Below, one piece after another: positions 1 to 7,811 of a stretch of 20,113 nt of DNA. The position numbers and the translations under genes were made by a program. How positions within the stretch are numbered: the stretch's first letter is position 1; the number at the start of each line of letters is the position of its first letter. The notes under the pieces were generated by a model. That model was not told where the DNA came from. It saw only the letters and a list, made by a program, of their open reading frames with translations, and did not search any database. The DNA lies in NCBI GenBank assembly GCA_035696365.1, contig DASRQS010000038.1, forward strand, positions 1 through 20,113, read 5' to 3'. This stretch comes from JALYLC01 sp035696365. GTDB lineage: Bacteria > Actinomycetota > Thermoleophilia > Gaiellales > JALYLC01.

Positions 1-10
1 AGATGCGCGA

Positions 11-25
11 GCGGCGAAGCGCCGC
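11..25 (-). terminator. Short GC hairpin after the CBS-domain gene
   Basis: GCGGCG-AAG-CGCCGC forms a 6-bp perfect stem with a 3-nt loop, 11 nt past the stop codon of the leftward CBS gene. There is no T-tract, so intrinsic terminator activity is only suggested by position. In DNA this GC-rich such a short stem can also arise by chance. Confidence 0.3.
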
Positions 26-36
26 CTGACGCTCCT

Positions 37-447
37 TCACCCGCGGACGTCCACGCAGAGGTAGCCGTCGCGCTTGTTGAGGCACAGAAGGCCCGCCAGG
101 CGACCGTCGTCGCCGAGCACGACGAGGCGGTTGTCGAAGCGATCGCTCGTCAGCGGGAGTACGGCCGCAACGCTCTCGTCCGCGCCGATCTCCGGAGCCT
201 CGCGGCGGACGTGCGAGAGCAGCGGCGCCTCGTCGGGCTCGGCCTCCGGCACGTCCTCGCGCAGCACGTGGCCCACGTAGAGGTCATCGTCGTCGACGAC
301 GAGCAGGAGGCGGTTCTTCGGGTTCGCGAACAGGATCCGCGCGTCGCCGATGCTGGCGTCCCGCGAGACCGACTTGGGCCGCGAGACCATCGCCTGGCGC
401 ACGCGCAGGTCGCCGGCATCTTCGATTCGAACGCTGCTGTCTCCCAT
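37..447 (-). CDS. CBS domain-pair protein
   Basis: A 136-aa soluble protein made of little more than two CBS motifs. The first begins near residue 17 (VRQAMVSRPKSVS, followed by an ASIGDA helix) and the second near residue 75, ending with the strand-rich DNRLVVLGDDGRLAGLL. CBS pairs (Bateman modules) bind adenosyl ligands such as AMP, ATP or SAM and usually regulate a partner. No enzymatic or DNA-binding domain is attached, so the partner is unknown. The ATG at 447 is preferred because it keeps a complete first CBS motif; the internal ATG at 390 would cut into it. The start codon overlaps that of the divergent flavoprotein gene in a single CATG. The gene ends close to the window edge, so leftward neighbours are unseen. 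The CBS fold is fairly clear; the ligand and partner are not. Confidence 0.75.
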   Translation of the reverse strand: MGDSSVRIEDAGDLRVRQAMVSRPKSVSRDASIGDARILFANPKNRLLLVVDDDDLYVGHVLREDVPEAEPDEAPLLSHVRREAPEIGADESVAAVLPLTSDRFDNRLVVLGDDGRLAGLLCLNKRDGYLCVDVRG

Positions 448-1633
448 GGCGAGATCGTACGCTCCAGCCGTGGAACGCTTCGACGTGATCGTCGTCGGCG
501 CCGGCCCGGCCGGCTCGGTGACCGCGCACCTGCTCGCCGGCGAAGGTGTGCGGACGCTGCTCGTGGAGCGCGCGCGCTTCCCGCGCGACAAGCCCTGCGG
601 CGGCGGCGTGACCCTGCGCGGCGCGCGGCTCCTGCCGTTCGCGATCGGGCCGGTGGTCGAGCGCCAGATCACCACGATCGGCTTTCGCCACGCCGATCTC
701 GGCTCGTTCGCCCACGGAGGGCTCGCACCGGTCGTCCTGATGACGCAGCGCAAGCGCCTCGACGCGTTCATGGCCGAGCAGGCCGCACTCGCCGGCGCCG
801 ACCTGCGCGACGGCCTGCGTGTGCGCACGGTCGAGCTCGAGGAGGACGGCCGGCCGGCCGTCACCTTCGACGACGGCTCGCGCGCCGGCGGGGAGGTGCT
901 GATCGCGGCCGACGGGGCGAACGGCATCTGCGGGCGATCCCTGCAACTCGGCGAGGGCCGCATCTTCGCCCCCGCGCTCGAGGCCAACGTCGCCTACGAC
1001 GCGGTCGGCGCCGGCGTCGAGCAGCACGTCGCGCTGCTCGAGATGGGCTACGTCCCGGGCGGCTACGGCTGGCTCTTCCCCAAGGGCGACCACGCGAACG
1101 TCGGCGTCGGCGGCTGGGGCTCCGAGGGGCCGCATCTCCGCGATCACCTGCGCCGCGTCTGCGAGCGCCACGACATCGCCTGGTCGTCGCTGACGGAAAT
1201 CCGCGGACACCGCCTGCCCATGCGCGGGCCCTCGACGCGGGTGGCAAACGGCCGGGCACTCGCAGTCGGCGACGCCGCCGGCCTGGTCGACCCGCTCTCG
1301 GGCGACGGCATGTACGAGGCATTCTCGAGCGCCCACGTCGCGTCGGCTTGCACACGCGACCTGCTGGAGGGCCGCACCACCGACCTCTCGGCCTATCCCG
1401 AGCGCCTCGACGCCGCGCTCGGCCGCCACACCTCGCTGGCCTGGATCGCGAAGGCGGCGATCGAGCGCGCGCCCGGCCTCGCCCTGCGCGTGGCGCGCTC
1501 CAATGCCATCCGCCGGCGCTTCCTGCTGCGCACCGCCACCAGCCGAGACCCGCTCGGCCGCTCGGCCCCTCACGCCGTCTGGCGCCAGGCCGAGCGGGCC
1601 GCGCGGCGGCTGCTGGGGCCCGAGGCCGGCTGA
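446..1633 (+). CDS. FAD-dependent oxidoreductase, geranylgeranyl reductase family
   Basis: A 395-aa flavoprotein of the COG0644 type (geranylgeranyl reductase / digeranylgeranylglycerophospholipid reductase / PHBH-like). An N-terminal Rossmann strand DVIVVGAGPAG (residues 13-23) binds the ADP part of FAD. KPCGGG (49-54) is the family's second signature. A later GRALAVGDAAGLVDPLSGDG block is the GD motif that contacts the FAD ribityl chain. The family reduces isoprenoid double bonds or hydroxylates aromatic and polyketide substrates; the substrate here cannot be assigned. The ATG at 446 is the first start compatible with a normal N-terminus; the in-frame GTG at 470 (V-ERFDVIVVG) is equally family-like and would free the gene from the shared start. 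Neither has a clear Shine-Dalgarno. It converges on the methyltransferase gene, with 4 nt between the stops. Confidence 0.85.
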   Translation: MARSYAPAVERFDVIVVGAGPAGSVTAHLLAGEGVRTLLVERARFPRDKPCGGGVTLRGARLLPFAIGPVVERQITTIGFRHADLGSFAHGGLAPVVLMTQRKRLDAFMAEQAALAGADLRDGLRVRTVELEEDGRPAVTFDDGSRAGGEVLIAADGANGICGRSLQLGEGRIFAPALEANVAYDAVGAGVEQHVALLEMGYVPGGYGWLFPKGDHANVGVGGWGSEGPHLRDHLRRVCERHDIAWSSLTEIRGHRLPMRGPSTRVANGRALAVGDAAGLVDPLSGDGMYEAFSSAHVASACTRDLLEGRTTDLSAYPERLDAALGRHTSLAWIAKAAIERAPGLALRVARSNAIRRRFLLRTATSRDPLGRSAPHAVWRQAERAARRLLGPEAG

Positions 1634-1637
1634 GCCT

Positions 1638-2384
1638 CTACGCCTGCCCGGCGACGAGTAGCCGATAGCCGAAGTCGGCCTCGCCGAGCGCGATCAGCCC
1701 GGCGTTGCGCTCTGCCCACGTGCCGTCGACCACATCGCGCTGAAGGCGCCCGAGTGCCTCGGACAGGACGTCGCCGGGGAGCGGCGCGAAGCTCGAGATG
1801 TTCGCGCGCACGCCCGGCTCGAGATACGCGAGCGGGCGGCGCCACCAGGCGCACAGGAAGCCGTCCGTGCAGTCGTGGGCGATCGGAACCGGCACGATCT
1901 CCGCGCCTCCGAGAGCCTCGGCCACGGTCGCGAGCGGCGGAAAGCGCGCCTCGTCCTGCACGGCGATGGCCGGGAGGTAGTCGCGTACGAGCCAGTACTC
2001 GGAGATGTAGGCGGGGTCGAAGGTGAGCATCACGCGTCGGCCGGGAGCGACCCGGCGCATCTCCGCCACGCCGGCGCGCCAGTCCGACCAGTGGTGCATC
2101 GTCAGCACGGCCAGTGCCGCATCGAACGAGGCATCCTCGAACGGCAGCGCCTCGGCGGACGCCTGCACGGCGGGAGCGATGCCGGGCGCGCGCTGGCCGA
2201 GCATCACGGCGGACGGCTCCACGGCGACGACGTCGCGATCGCGCGGCTCGTAGGCGCCGGTTCCGGCGCCCACGTTGAGCACGCGGCGCGCGTGGCCGAG
2301 CGCATCCTCGATCCGGCGCTCGATGCGTGCGTCGGGGCAGCGCGTGCGGGCGTAGGTGCCGCCGATGCGGTCGTACTCGGTCAC
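1638..2384 (-). CDS. Class I SAM-dependent methyltransferase
   Basis: A 248-aa methyltransferase of the UbiE/COG2226 type. Motif I VLNVGAGTG lies at residues 35-43. The acidic ribose-binding residue is Glu56 in AVEPS, motif II/III is LPFEDASFDAALAV (80-93), and post-motif TMHHW is at 95-99. The C-terminal half (WW near DGFLCAWW, then ANISSF) is a substrate lid with no signature I can assign. It is the last gene of a leftward four-gene operon. Its GTG start overlaps the TGA of the aminotransferase gene as GTGA, implying translational coupling and making this start secure. Context suggests it methylates a small metabolite made or used by the neighbouring aminotransferase and acyl-CoA ligase; this is inference. 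Confidence 0.85.
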   Translation of the reverse strand: MTEYDRIGGTYARTRCPDARIERRIEDALGHARRVLNVGAGTGAYEPRDRDVVAVEPSAVMLGQRAPGIAPAVQASAEALPFEDASFDAALAVLTMHHWSDWRAGVAEMRRVAPGRRVMLTFDPAYISEYWLVRDYLPAIAVQDEARFPPLATVAEALGGAEIVPVPIAHDCTDGFLCAWWRRPLAYLEPGVRANISSFAPLPGDVLSEALGRLQRDVVDGTWAERNAGLIALGEADFGYRLLVAGQA

Positions 2385-3496
2385 GCGCGCAGCTGGCGGT
2401 CGAGCCGCTCGACCGCCTCGGGCAGGTTCGTGCGGCCGAAGCCGAGGCGGAAATGGCCGCCGCCGTAGTCGTACACGCGACCGGGGAGCAGCAGGACGCC
2501 CTGCTCGCGCACGAGGCGCTCGCTGAAGGCGTCGATGCCCTCCTCGCCGAGATAGCGCGGGAAGGCGATCGGGCCGGCCGACGGCCGCACCCAATCCAGC
2601 CGCCCGGCGTGCGCGGCGAAGAGCTCGTCCAGGATCGGCAGGTTGCGACCGATGATGCCGCGGCTGCGCTCGAGCAGGGCATCCGCCGCGCGCAGCGCGA
2701 TGACCCCGAGCACCTCCGAGGGCGCGGGACTGCAGAGCGAGGTGTAGTCGCGCACCTGTGCCACCGCGGAGAGCAGCTCGCGGTCGCGGGTTGCGAGCCA
2801 GCCGACGCGCAGCCCGGCGAGCGCGTAGGACTTCGAGAGCACGCCGACGCTGACCGCGCTCGGCGAGCGATCGGCCGCGGCGGGCAGCCGGTCGCCGGGG
2901 CAGTGCTCGAGCCCGCGGTAGACCTCGTCGCTGACGAGCGTCGCACCGTTGCGCTCGACGAGCTCGACCAGCGCGTCGAGCTCGGCCTCGCTCGCGTGCA
3001 TGCCCGTCGGGTTGTGCGGGAGGTTGACGATGACCGCGCGCGTCGTCGGGCGCATGGCCGCCGCAATGCGGTCGAGGTCGAGCGCCCAGCCGTCCTCGGG
3101 CCGCAGCTCGACGAGCTCGACCTGAGCGCCCTGGGCGCGCGCCAGGTCGTAGAGCGACTGGTAGGCGGGCCACAGCGCCACGACGTGATCGCCCGGCCGG
3201 ATCAGCGCCGACACGAGGATGAAGAGCGCCTCGCTGGCACCCACGACGGCGATCACGTCGTCGGCGCCAAGCGTCTCGTAGAGGCCGGCGATCTCGCGCC
3301 GGAGGAGCGGCGAGCCGAGCGTCTCGGTGTAGCCGAGCACGAGGCCGTCCCACAGCGCGCGCGTCTCCTCGTCCGCGTGCGCGAGCAGCTCCTGCAGCGA
3401 GAGCGCCTCCACGTCGGACGCGCACAGCAGGTAGGGCACGGCGAACTCGTGCACCGCGAAGTAGCGCTCGATCTCGAACGGCGGGAGCGCCGTCAC
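2381..3496 (-). CDS. PLP-dependent class I/II aminotransferase
   Basis: A 371-aa fold-type I PLP enzyme. Visible cofactor residues are the stacking Tyr112 in WPAYQS, NPTG at 162-165, Asp190 and Tyr193 in SDEVY, the Schiff-base Lys222 in LSKSYALAG, and a C-terminal Arg350 in FRLGFGR that would bind the substrate carboxylate. All are intact, so it should be active in transamination or a related PLP reaction. The N-terminus (FEIERYFAVHEF, then the SLQELL region) recalls the capreomycidine-synthase-like branch of COG0436, but I cannot fix a substrate. The start is GTG, overlapping the ligase stop as GTGA; the downstream methyltransferase repeats the same overlap. It was probably expressed stoichiometrically with both. 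Confidence 0.88.
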   Translation of the reverse strand: MTALPPFEIERYFAVHEFAVPYLLCASDVEALSLQELLAHADEETRALWDGLVLGYTETLGSPLLRREIAGLYETLGADDVIAVVGASEALFILVSALIRPGDHVVALWPAYQSLYDLARAQGAQVELVELRPEDGWALDLDRIAAAMRPTTRAVIVNLPHNPTGMHASEAELDALVELVERNGATLVSDEVYRGLEHCPGDRLPAAADRSPSAVSVGVLSKSYALAGLRVGWLATRDRELLSAVAQVRDYTSLCSPAPSEVLGVIALRAADALLERSRGIIGRNLPILDELFAAHAGRLDWVRPSAGPIAFPRYLGEEGIDAFSERLVREQGVLLLPGRVYDYGGGHFRLGFGRTNLPEAVERLDRQLRA

Positions 3497-5115
3497 GTGC
3501 GCTGACGCAGCTCGCTGCGCCGGATCTTGCCGGAGATCGTCTTGGGCAGGGAGTCGACGAACTCGATCTCGCGTGGGTACTTGTAGGGGGCCGTGACCGT
3601 CTTGACGTGTTCCTGCAGCTCGAGTGCGAGCGCCTCCGAGCCCTCGTGCCCCGGAGCCAGCACGACGAACGCCTTGACGATGCTCGTCCGGTCCGGGTCC
3701 GGCTTGCCGACGACCGCGGACTCGGCGACCGCCGGATGCTCCACCAGCGCCGACTCCACCTCGAAGGGGCCGATGCGGTACGAGGCCGAGATGATCACGT
3801 CGTCCGAGCGGCTGACGAACCAGAGGTAGCCGTCCTCGTCCTTGACCGCACGGTCGCCGGTGAAGTACCAGCCGTCGTGGAAGACCTCGGCGTTGGCGTC
3901 CTCGTCACGCCAGTAGCCCTGCATCAGGCCGATCGGTCGCTCGGGCTCCGTCGCGAGCGCGATGTTGCCCTCCTCCCCCGGCCCGAGCCGCACGCCGTCG
4001 TCCGACACGACGTCCACGTCGTTGCCCGGCGTCGGCTTGCCCATCGATCCCGGGCGCACCTCGAGGCACGGGAAGTTGGCAACCAGGTTGACGGTCTCCG
4101 TCTGGCCGTAGCCGTCGTAGATCGTCGTCCCGGTGGCCTCGCGCCAGGCGCGGATGACCTCGGGGTTGAGCGGCTCGCCGGCTGAGACGGTGTGCCGCAC
4201 GTTGGACAGATCGAAGGCGCCGAGGTCGAGTTGCACGAACGCGCGGAAGAGCGTGGGCGGCGCGCAGAACGTCGTCACCCCCGAGCGCGCGAGCACGCGC
4301 AGGCACAACTCCGGGTCGAGCTTGCCGCGCTGATCCCACAGGAAGACGGCCGCGCCCATGCGCCACTGGCCGAAGAGTTTTCCCCAGGCCGCCTTGGCCC
4401 AGCCGGTGTCCGAGAACGTCCAGTGCAGGTCGGCCGGCGTGAGGTCCTGCCAGAAGCGCGCCGTGATCTCGTGCCCGGCGCCCATCGAGGCGTGCGTGTG
4501 CAGCACCATTTTCGGCGCGGCCACGGTGCCCGAGGTGAAGTAGATGAGCAGCGGATCGTCCGCCCGAGTGAGCCGCTCCGCCGGCTCCCTGTCGCTCGCG
4601 CGCGCGCGGAGGTCGTGGTAGCGCTCGCTGCCGTCCTCGGCCGGCGTACCGACCACGATCACGTGGCGCAGCGATTGGCAGCGGTCGCGCACGGCCGCAA
4701 GCTTCGCGGCGGCCTCGTCGTCGACCACGGCCACGGTGGCCTGCGCGCGCTCGATGCGCTGGGCGATGTCCCGCGCCGTGCAGAGCGTCGTCGCGGGCAT
4801 CGGGATCACGCCGTGCCGGAACATGCCGAGCAGCAGCTCATACCACTCCGGGATGCGCGGCAGCATCACGAACGCGCGCTCGCCCGCGGTGATGCCGAGT
4901 CCCTCGAGTGCATTGGCGACGCGCCGAGAAGCACCTGCGAGCTCGCCGAAGCTGATCTCGCGCCGGCCCCCGCCGCGCGGGTCGAGTGCGACGAGCGCGA
5001 GCTTGCCCGGCTGCTGTCCCGCCCAGCGCTCGACGACGTCGCGGGTGAACTCGTAGTCGTCCGGCACCTGCAGCCGGAAGGTCCGCCACGTTGTCTCGTA
5101 GTCGGTCATGTTCAT
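3493..5115 (-). CDS. AMP-dependent acyl-CoA synthetase (ACSM-like)
   Basis: A 540-aa adenylate-forming ligase of full family length. It should activate a carboxylic acid with ATP to an acyl-adenylate and then to the acyl-CoA. Core motifs are the P-loop TSGTVAAPKM (194-203), YGQTE (336-340), YFTGD (417-421), the hinge region SRSDDVIISASYRIGP (435-450) and the catalytic lysine Lys530 in PKTISGK. The FEVES and PKM signatures point to the medium-chain/aromatic acyl-CoA synthetase branch. The P-loop differs from the usual TSGTTGxPK: Val and Ala replace the Thr-Gly pair, which may alter ATP handling but leaves Ser, Thr and Lys. Two in-frame ATGs (5115 and 5109) lie at the start; the upstream one overlaps the peptidase stop as ATGA. 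It is the second gene of the leftward operon. Confidence 0.9.
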   Translation of the reverse strand: MNMTDYETTWRTFRLQVPDDYEFTRDVVERWAGQQPGKLALVALDPRGGGRREISFGELAGASRRVANALEGLGITAGERAFVMLPRIPEWYELLLGMFRHGVIPMPATTLCTARDIAQRIERAQATVAVVDDEAAAKLAAVRDRCQSLRHVIVVGTPAEDGSERYHDLRARASDREPAERLTRADDPLLIYFTSGTVAAPKMVLHTHASMGAGHEITARFWQDLTPADLHWTFSDTGWAKAAWGKLFGQWRMGAAVFLWDQRGKLDPELCLRVLARSGVTTFCAPPTLFRAFVQLDLGAFDLSNVRHTVSAGEPLNPEVIRAWREATGTTIYDGYGQTETVNLVANFPCLEVRPGSMGKPTPGNDVDVVSDDGVRLGPGEEGNIALATEPERPIGLMQGYWRDEDANAEVFHDGWYFTGDRAVKDEDGYLWFVSRSDDVIISASYRIGPFEVESALVEHPAVAESAVVGKPDPDRTSIVKAFVVLAPGHEGSEALALELQEHVKTVTAPYKYPREIEFVDSLPKTISGKIRRSELRQRT

Positions 5116-5831
5116 GGCGTGCCGATGCTATCCGCCGGCCGGTAGGCCGCAAGCTCGCTGCCGTGCGCACGCAGCCACGGGCGCGAATCGGCCGCCGGCC
5201 GGTGGCTCGCGAACAACCCCCAGAAAGCCTGCGAGTGGTTCGCGACGCGCAGGTGGCAGAGCTCGTGGCAGACCACGTCGTCCAGCACCCAGGCCGGCGC
5301 GAGCAGCAGGCGCCACGAGAACGAGAGCGTGCCGCGCGACGAGCAGGAACCCCAGCGCGTGCGCTGATCGCGCACGGCGACCGTCGCGGGGGCGACGCCG
5401 ATGGCCGGTGCCTGCCGCTCGATCGAGGCCTCGAGAGCGGCCCGGGCGGAGCTGCGATACCAGCGCTCGAGCGCCGGCGCGGCCTCCTCGGCGTCGGGCG
5501 CGCGCACCTCGAGCGCGCCGACGCTCCAGCCGGCGCTCGCGCGCTTCGCGGTGACGAGACGGAGCGGGACCTCCTCACCGGCGTGCCAGGCGACTCCCGC
5601 CCGCGCCAGGCCGAGCGCTCCTGGGAGCTGGCGTGCGAGCGCGCGCTCGAGCCAGGGCGCGAGCGTCGTGAGCGCGCCGTCGATCGCCTTCGTCCCAGTG
5701 CGAGACGGAACGACCAGTTCGGGACCGACACCCGGCACGAGCACGAGCCGTAGGCACCGGGCCCGCGACGAGTGCCGCAGCCGTACCTTCACCGCTCCGC
5801 TGCGCAGGAGCACCGTGCGCTCGCCCTCCAC
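5112..5831 (-). CDS. YgjP-like (DUF45) zinc metallopeptidase
   Basis: A 239-aa protein of the YgjP/UTP-pyrophosphatase-associated M48-like family. The zinc site is HELCH (His189, Glu190, His193) with a likely third ligand at His199 in ANHSQAFW. Upstream, RTRWGSCSSRGTLSFSWRL is the strongly conserved family block before the helix. The N-terminal strands (KVRLRHSSRARCLRLVL) match the usual start of the family. I chose the GTG at 5831 because it precedes these strands directly; longer ORF readings run through the divergent SMP-30 gene. No signal peptide or membrane segment is seen, so it should be cytoplasmic. It leads the operon and overlaps the ligase gene by ATGA, although no functional link to acyl-CoA chemistry is known. 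Confidence 0.85.
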   Translation of the reverse strand: MEGERTVLLRSGAVKVRLRHSSRARCLRLVLVPGVGPELVVPSRTGTKAIDGALTTLAPWLERALARQLPGALGLARAGVAWHAGEEVPLRLVTAKRASAGWSVGALEVRAPDAEEAAPALERWYRSSARAALEASIERQAPAIGVAPATVAVRDQRTRWGSCSSRGTLSFSWRLLLAPAWVLDDVVCHELCHLRVANHSQAFWGLFASHRPAADSRPWLRAHGSELAAYRPADSIGTP

Positions 5832-5850
5832 GACAGGCAGACTATGCGCC

Positions 5851-6705
5851 GTGCAGACGGAGCAGATCACGGAGCCGTTGGCGCTGCACGGCGAGGGCCC
5901 GTGCTGGCTCGAGCGCTCGGGCGAGGTGGCCTGGGTCGACATGCTGGCGGGGCGCGTGCTGGCGACCGCGCTCGCGACCGGTGTCACGCGCGTGATCGAC
6001 GTCCCGAGCCCGGTCGCAGCCATCGTCCGCCCACGCGCGGACGGCGGCCTCGTCGTCGCGACCGAGACGGGCATCGTCCTGCTCGACGAGCACGACGAGC
6101 CCTCGCTCCTGTGCGAGATCCTGGACGGGCCTGGCGCACGCATGAACGAGGGCGGTTGCGACCCGCAAGGGCGCTTCTGGTGCGGGACCATGGCCTACGA
6201 CTCCAGTCCCGGAGCCGGCGCGCTGTATCGCGTCGAGGCCGACGGCACGTTCGCCGCCGTGCTCACCGGCGTCACGATCTCGAACGGTCTCGGCTGGTCG
6301 CCGGACGGCGAGACGGCCTTCTACGTGGACTCGATGGTCGGGATCGATTGTTTCGCGTTCGACGGCGCGACCGGCGAGCTCTCCGGGCGGCGCCGCTTCG
6401 CCGAGGTTGACGCGGGCCCGATCCTGCCGGACGGCCTCGCCGTGGACGCCGAGGGCGGCGTCTGGGTCGCGCTCTGGGACGGCGGAGCGGTTCGCCGCTA
6501 CGCGCCCGACGGCGCGCTCGACGCCGTCGTCCCGTTGCCGTGTGCACGAGTGACCGCCTGCACGTTCGGCGGCGCCGATCTCGATGAGCTCTTCATCACG
6601 ACCTCGCGCCTGGAGCTGCCCGATGGGGTCGACCCGGCTGCCGGCGCGCTCTTCCGCTGCGTGCCCGGTGTGCGCGGGCAGGCCGTGGCGCCGTTCGCGG
6701 GGTAG
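5851..6705 (+). CDS. SMP-30/gluconolactonase/LRE family protein
   Basis: A 284-aa six-bladed beta-propeller. Divalent-metal ligands of the SMP-30 family are all visible: Glu15 in EGPCW, Asn145 in SNGLGWSPDG and Asp194 in LPDGLAVD. The substrate-side Arg97/Asn99 pair lies in ARMNEGG, and FWCGTM follows. This set predicts lactone hydrolysis, as in gluconolactonase or sugar-acid lactonases; the physiological sugar is not determined. The GTG at 5851 places Glu15 at the normal distance from the N-terminus. There is no signal peptide, so the enzyme is cytoplasmic. Its start lies 19 nt from that of the divergent metallopeptidase, so the two promoters must be packed together or lie within the opposing coding regions. 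The AlkZ-like gene follows within a few bases. Confidence 0.9.
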   Translation: MQTEQITEPLALHGEGPCWLERSGEVAWVDMLAGRVLATALATGVTRVIDVPSPVAAIVRPRADGGLVVATETGIVLLDEHDEPSLLCEILDGPGARMNEGGCDPQGRFWCGTMAYDSSPGAGALYRVEADGTFAAVLTGVTISNGLGWSPDGETAFYVDSMVGIDCFAFDGATGELSGRRRFAEVDAGPILPDGLAVDAEGGVWVALWDGGAVRRYAPDGALDAVVPLPCARVTACTFGGADLDELFITTSRLELPDGVDPAAGALFRCVPGVRGQAVAPFAG

Positions 6706-6707
6706 CG

Positions 6708-7811
6708 CTGGCGCCCGAGACGCTCAGCACGAGGCAACTGAACCGCGCGACGCTCGCGCGTCAGTTGCTGCTCGCGCGCGAGCCGCTCGGCCCGGCGGAG
6801 GCGATCGCGCGGCTCGGCGGGTTGCAGGCGCAGGAGGCCTCGCCGCCCTTCGTCGGCCTGTGGACGCGGCTCGCCGGCTTCGATCGCGAGCACCTGCTGG
6901 CGGCGCTTCGCGACCGCTCGGTCGTGCGCGCCACGCTCATGCGCGCCACCCTGCACCTGGTCGGCGCATCCGACTACGCGGCCTTCCGCCCGGCGTTGCA
7001 GCCGGTGATGGAGCGCGCCGTGCGCGTCCTCGGCGAGCGCGCCGCCGGCCTCGAGCCGGAGCGCGTGCTGCCCGCCGCGCGGGCCCTGCTGCTTGAGCGC
7101 CCGCGCGGCTTCAACGACCTGCGTCGCCTGCTGCAGGAGCAGTTTCCCGACGCGAACGATCGCGCGCTCGGCTACCTGGTGCGCACGCACATGCCGCTCG
7201 TCATGGTTCCGACGGACGCGCGCTGGGGCTTTCCGTCCGTGGCCGACTTCGCACTCGCCGACACGTGGCTCGGAACGCCGGTGCCACGTGACGGCACGTC
7301 CGGGCAGCTGCTGCTGCGCTACCTCGCCGCGTTCGGCCCGGCGAGCGTGGCCGACGCGCAGACCTGGTCGGGACTGCAGGGGCTCGCGCCCGCGTTCGAG
7401 GATCTCCGGCCGCAGCTGCTCGTGTTCAAGGGCGAGGGCGGCCGCCGCGAGCTGTTCGACCTGCCCGGCGCGCCGCGCCCGGACGCCGACGTCCCGGCGC
7501 CTGCGCGCTTCCTGCCCGAGTTCGACAACCTCGTGCTGGCACACGCCGACCGCACGCGCCTGGTGGCGGACGAGCATCGCGGCGCGATCGTCACCAAGAA
7601 CCTGCGCGTGCGCGCGACCTTCCTCTGGGACGGGATGGTGGCGGGCAGCTGGGAAGTGGCCCGGAAACGCGGAACGGCGACGCTGGAGCTGTCGCCGTTC
7701 CACGCGCTCCCGAAGCGCGCGATCAAGGAGCTGACCGCCGAGGGTGAGCGCCTCCTGCGCTTCAGCGAGGAGGACGCGAAGGCGGTCGCCGTCCAGATCA
7801 CGCGTACATGA
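6708..7811 (+). CDS. Winged-helix DNA-binding protein, AlkZ/YcaQ-like (HTH_42)
   Basis: About 367 aa if started at the CTG at 6708. The family (PF06224) includes the DNA glycosylases AlkZ and YcaQ, which unhook bulky or cross-linking lesions through a Q-x-Q/D motif. Here GLQAQ places Gln40 and Gln42 at the position reported for AlkZ-type enzymes. LMRATLHLV (tandem winged-helix block) and the C-terminal FLPEFDNLVLAHADR block are also family hallmarks. The first ATG/GTG/TTG in frame is TTG at 6765, which would remove the conserved helix LSTRQLNRATLARQ. That helix is encoded directly upstream, so a CTG start with GGGG just before it is my preferred reading. It follows the SMP-30 stop by 2 nt and its 3' end overlaps the convergent ArsR-type gene by 14 bp. 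Glycosylase activity is inference. Confidence 0.8.
   Translation: MAPETLSTRQLNRATLARQLLLAREPLGPAEAIARLGGLQAQEASPPFVGLWTRLAGFDREHLLAALRDRSVVRATLMRATLHLVGASDYAAFRPALQPVMERAVRVLGERAAGLEPERVLPAARALLLERPRGFNDLRRLLQEQFPDANDRALGYLVRTHMPLVMVPTDARWGFPSVADFALADTWLGTPVPRDGTSGQLLLRYLAAFGPASVADAQTWSGLQGLAPAFEDLRPQLLVFKGEGGRRELFDLPGAPRPDADVPAPARFLPEFDNLVLAHADRTRLVADEHRGAIVTKNLRVRATFLWDGMVAGSWEVARKRGTATLELSPFHALPKRAIKELTAEGERLLRFSEEDAKAVAVQITRT

Noticed and set aside
1638..3425. 595-aa methyltransferase with a long N-terminal extension
   Set aside because: The extension is the aminotransferase region read in the wrong frame. The GTG at 2384 overlapping the upstream stop is the natural start.
5112..6191. 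359-aa version of the YgjP-like peptidase
   Set aside because: The extra N-terminus is antisense to the SMP-30 gene. The GTG at 5831 fits the family's first strands.
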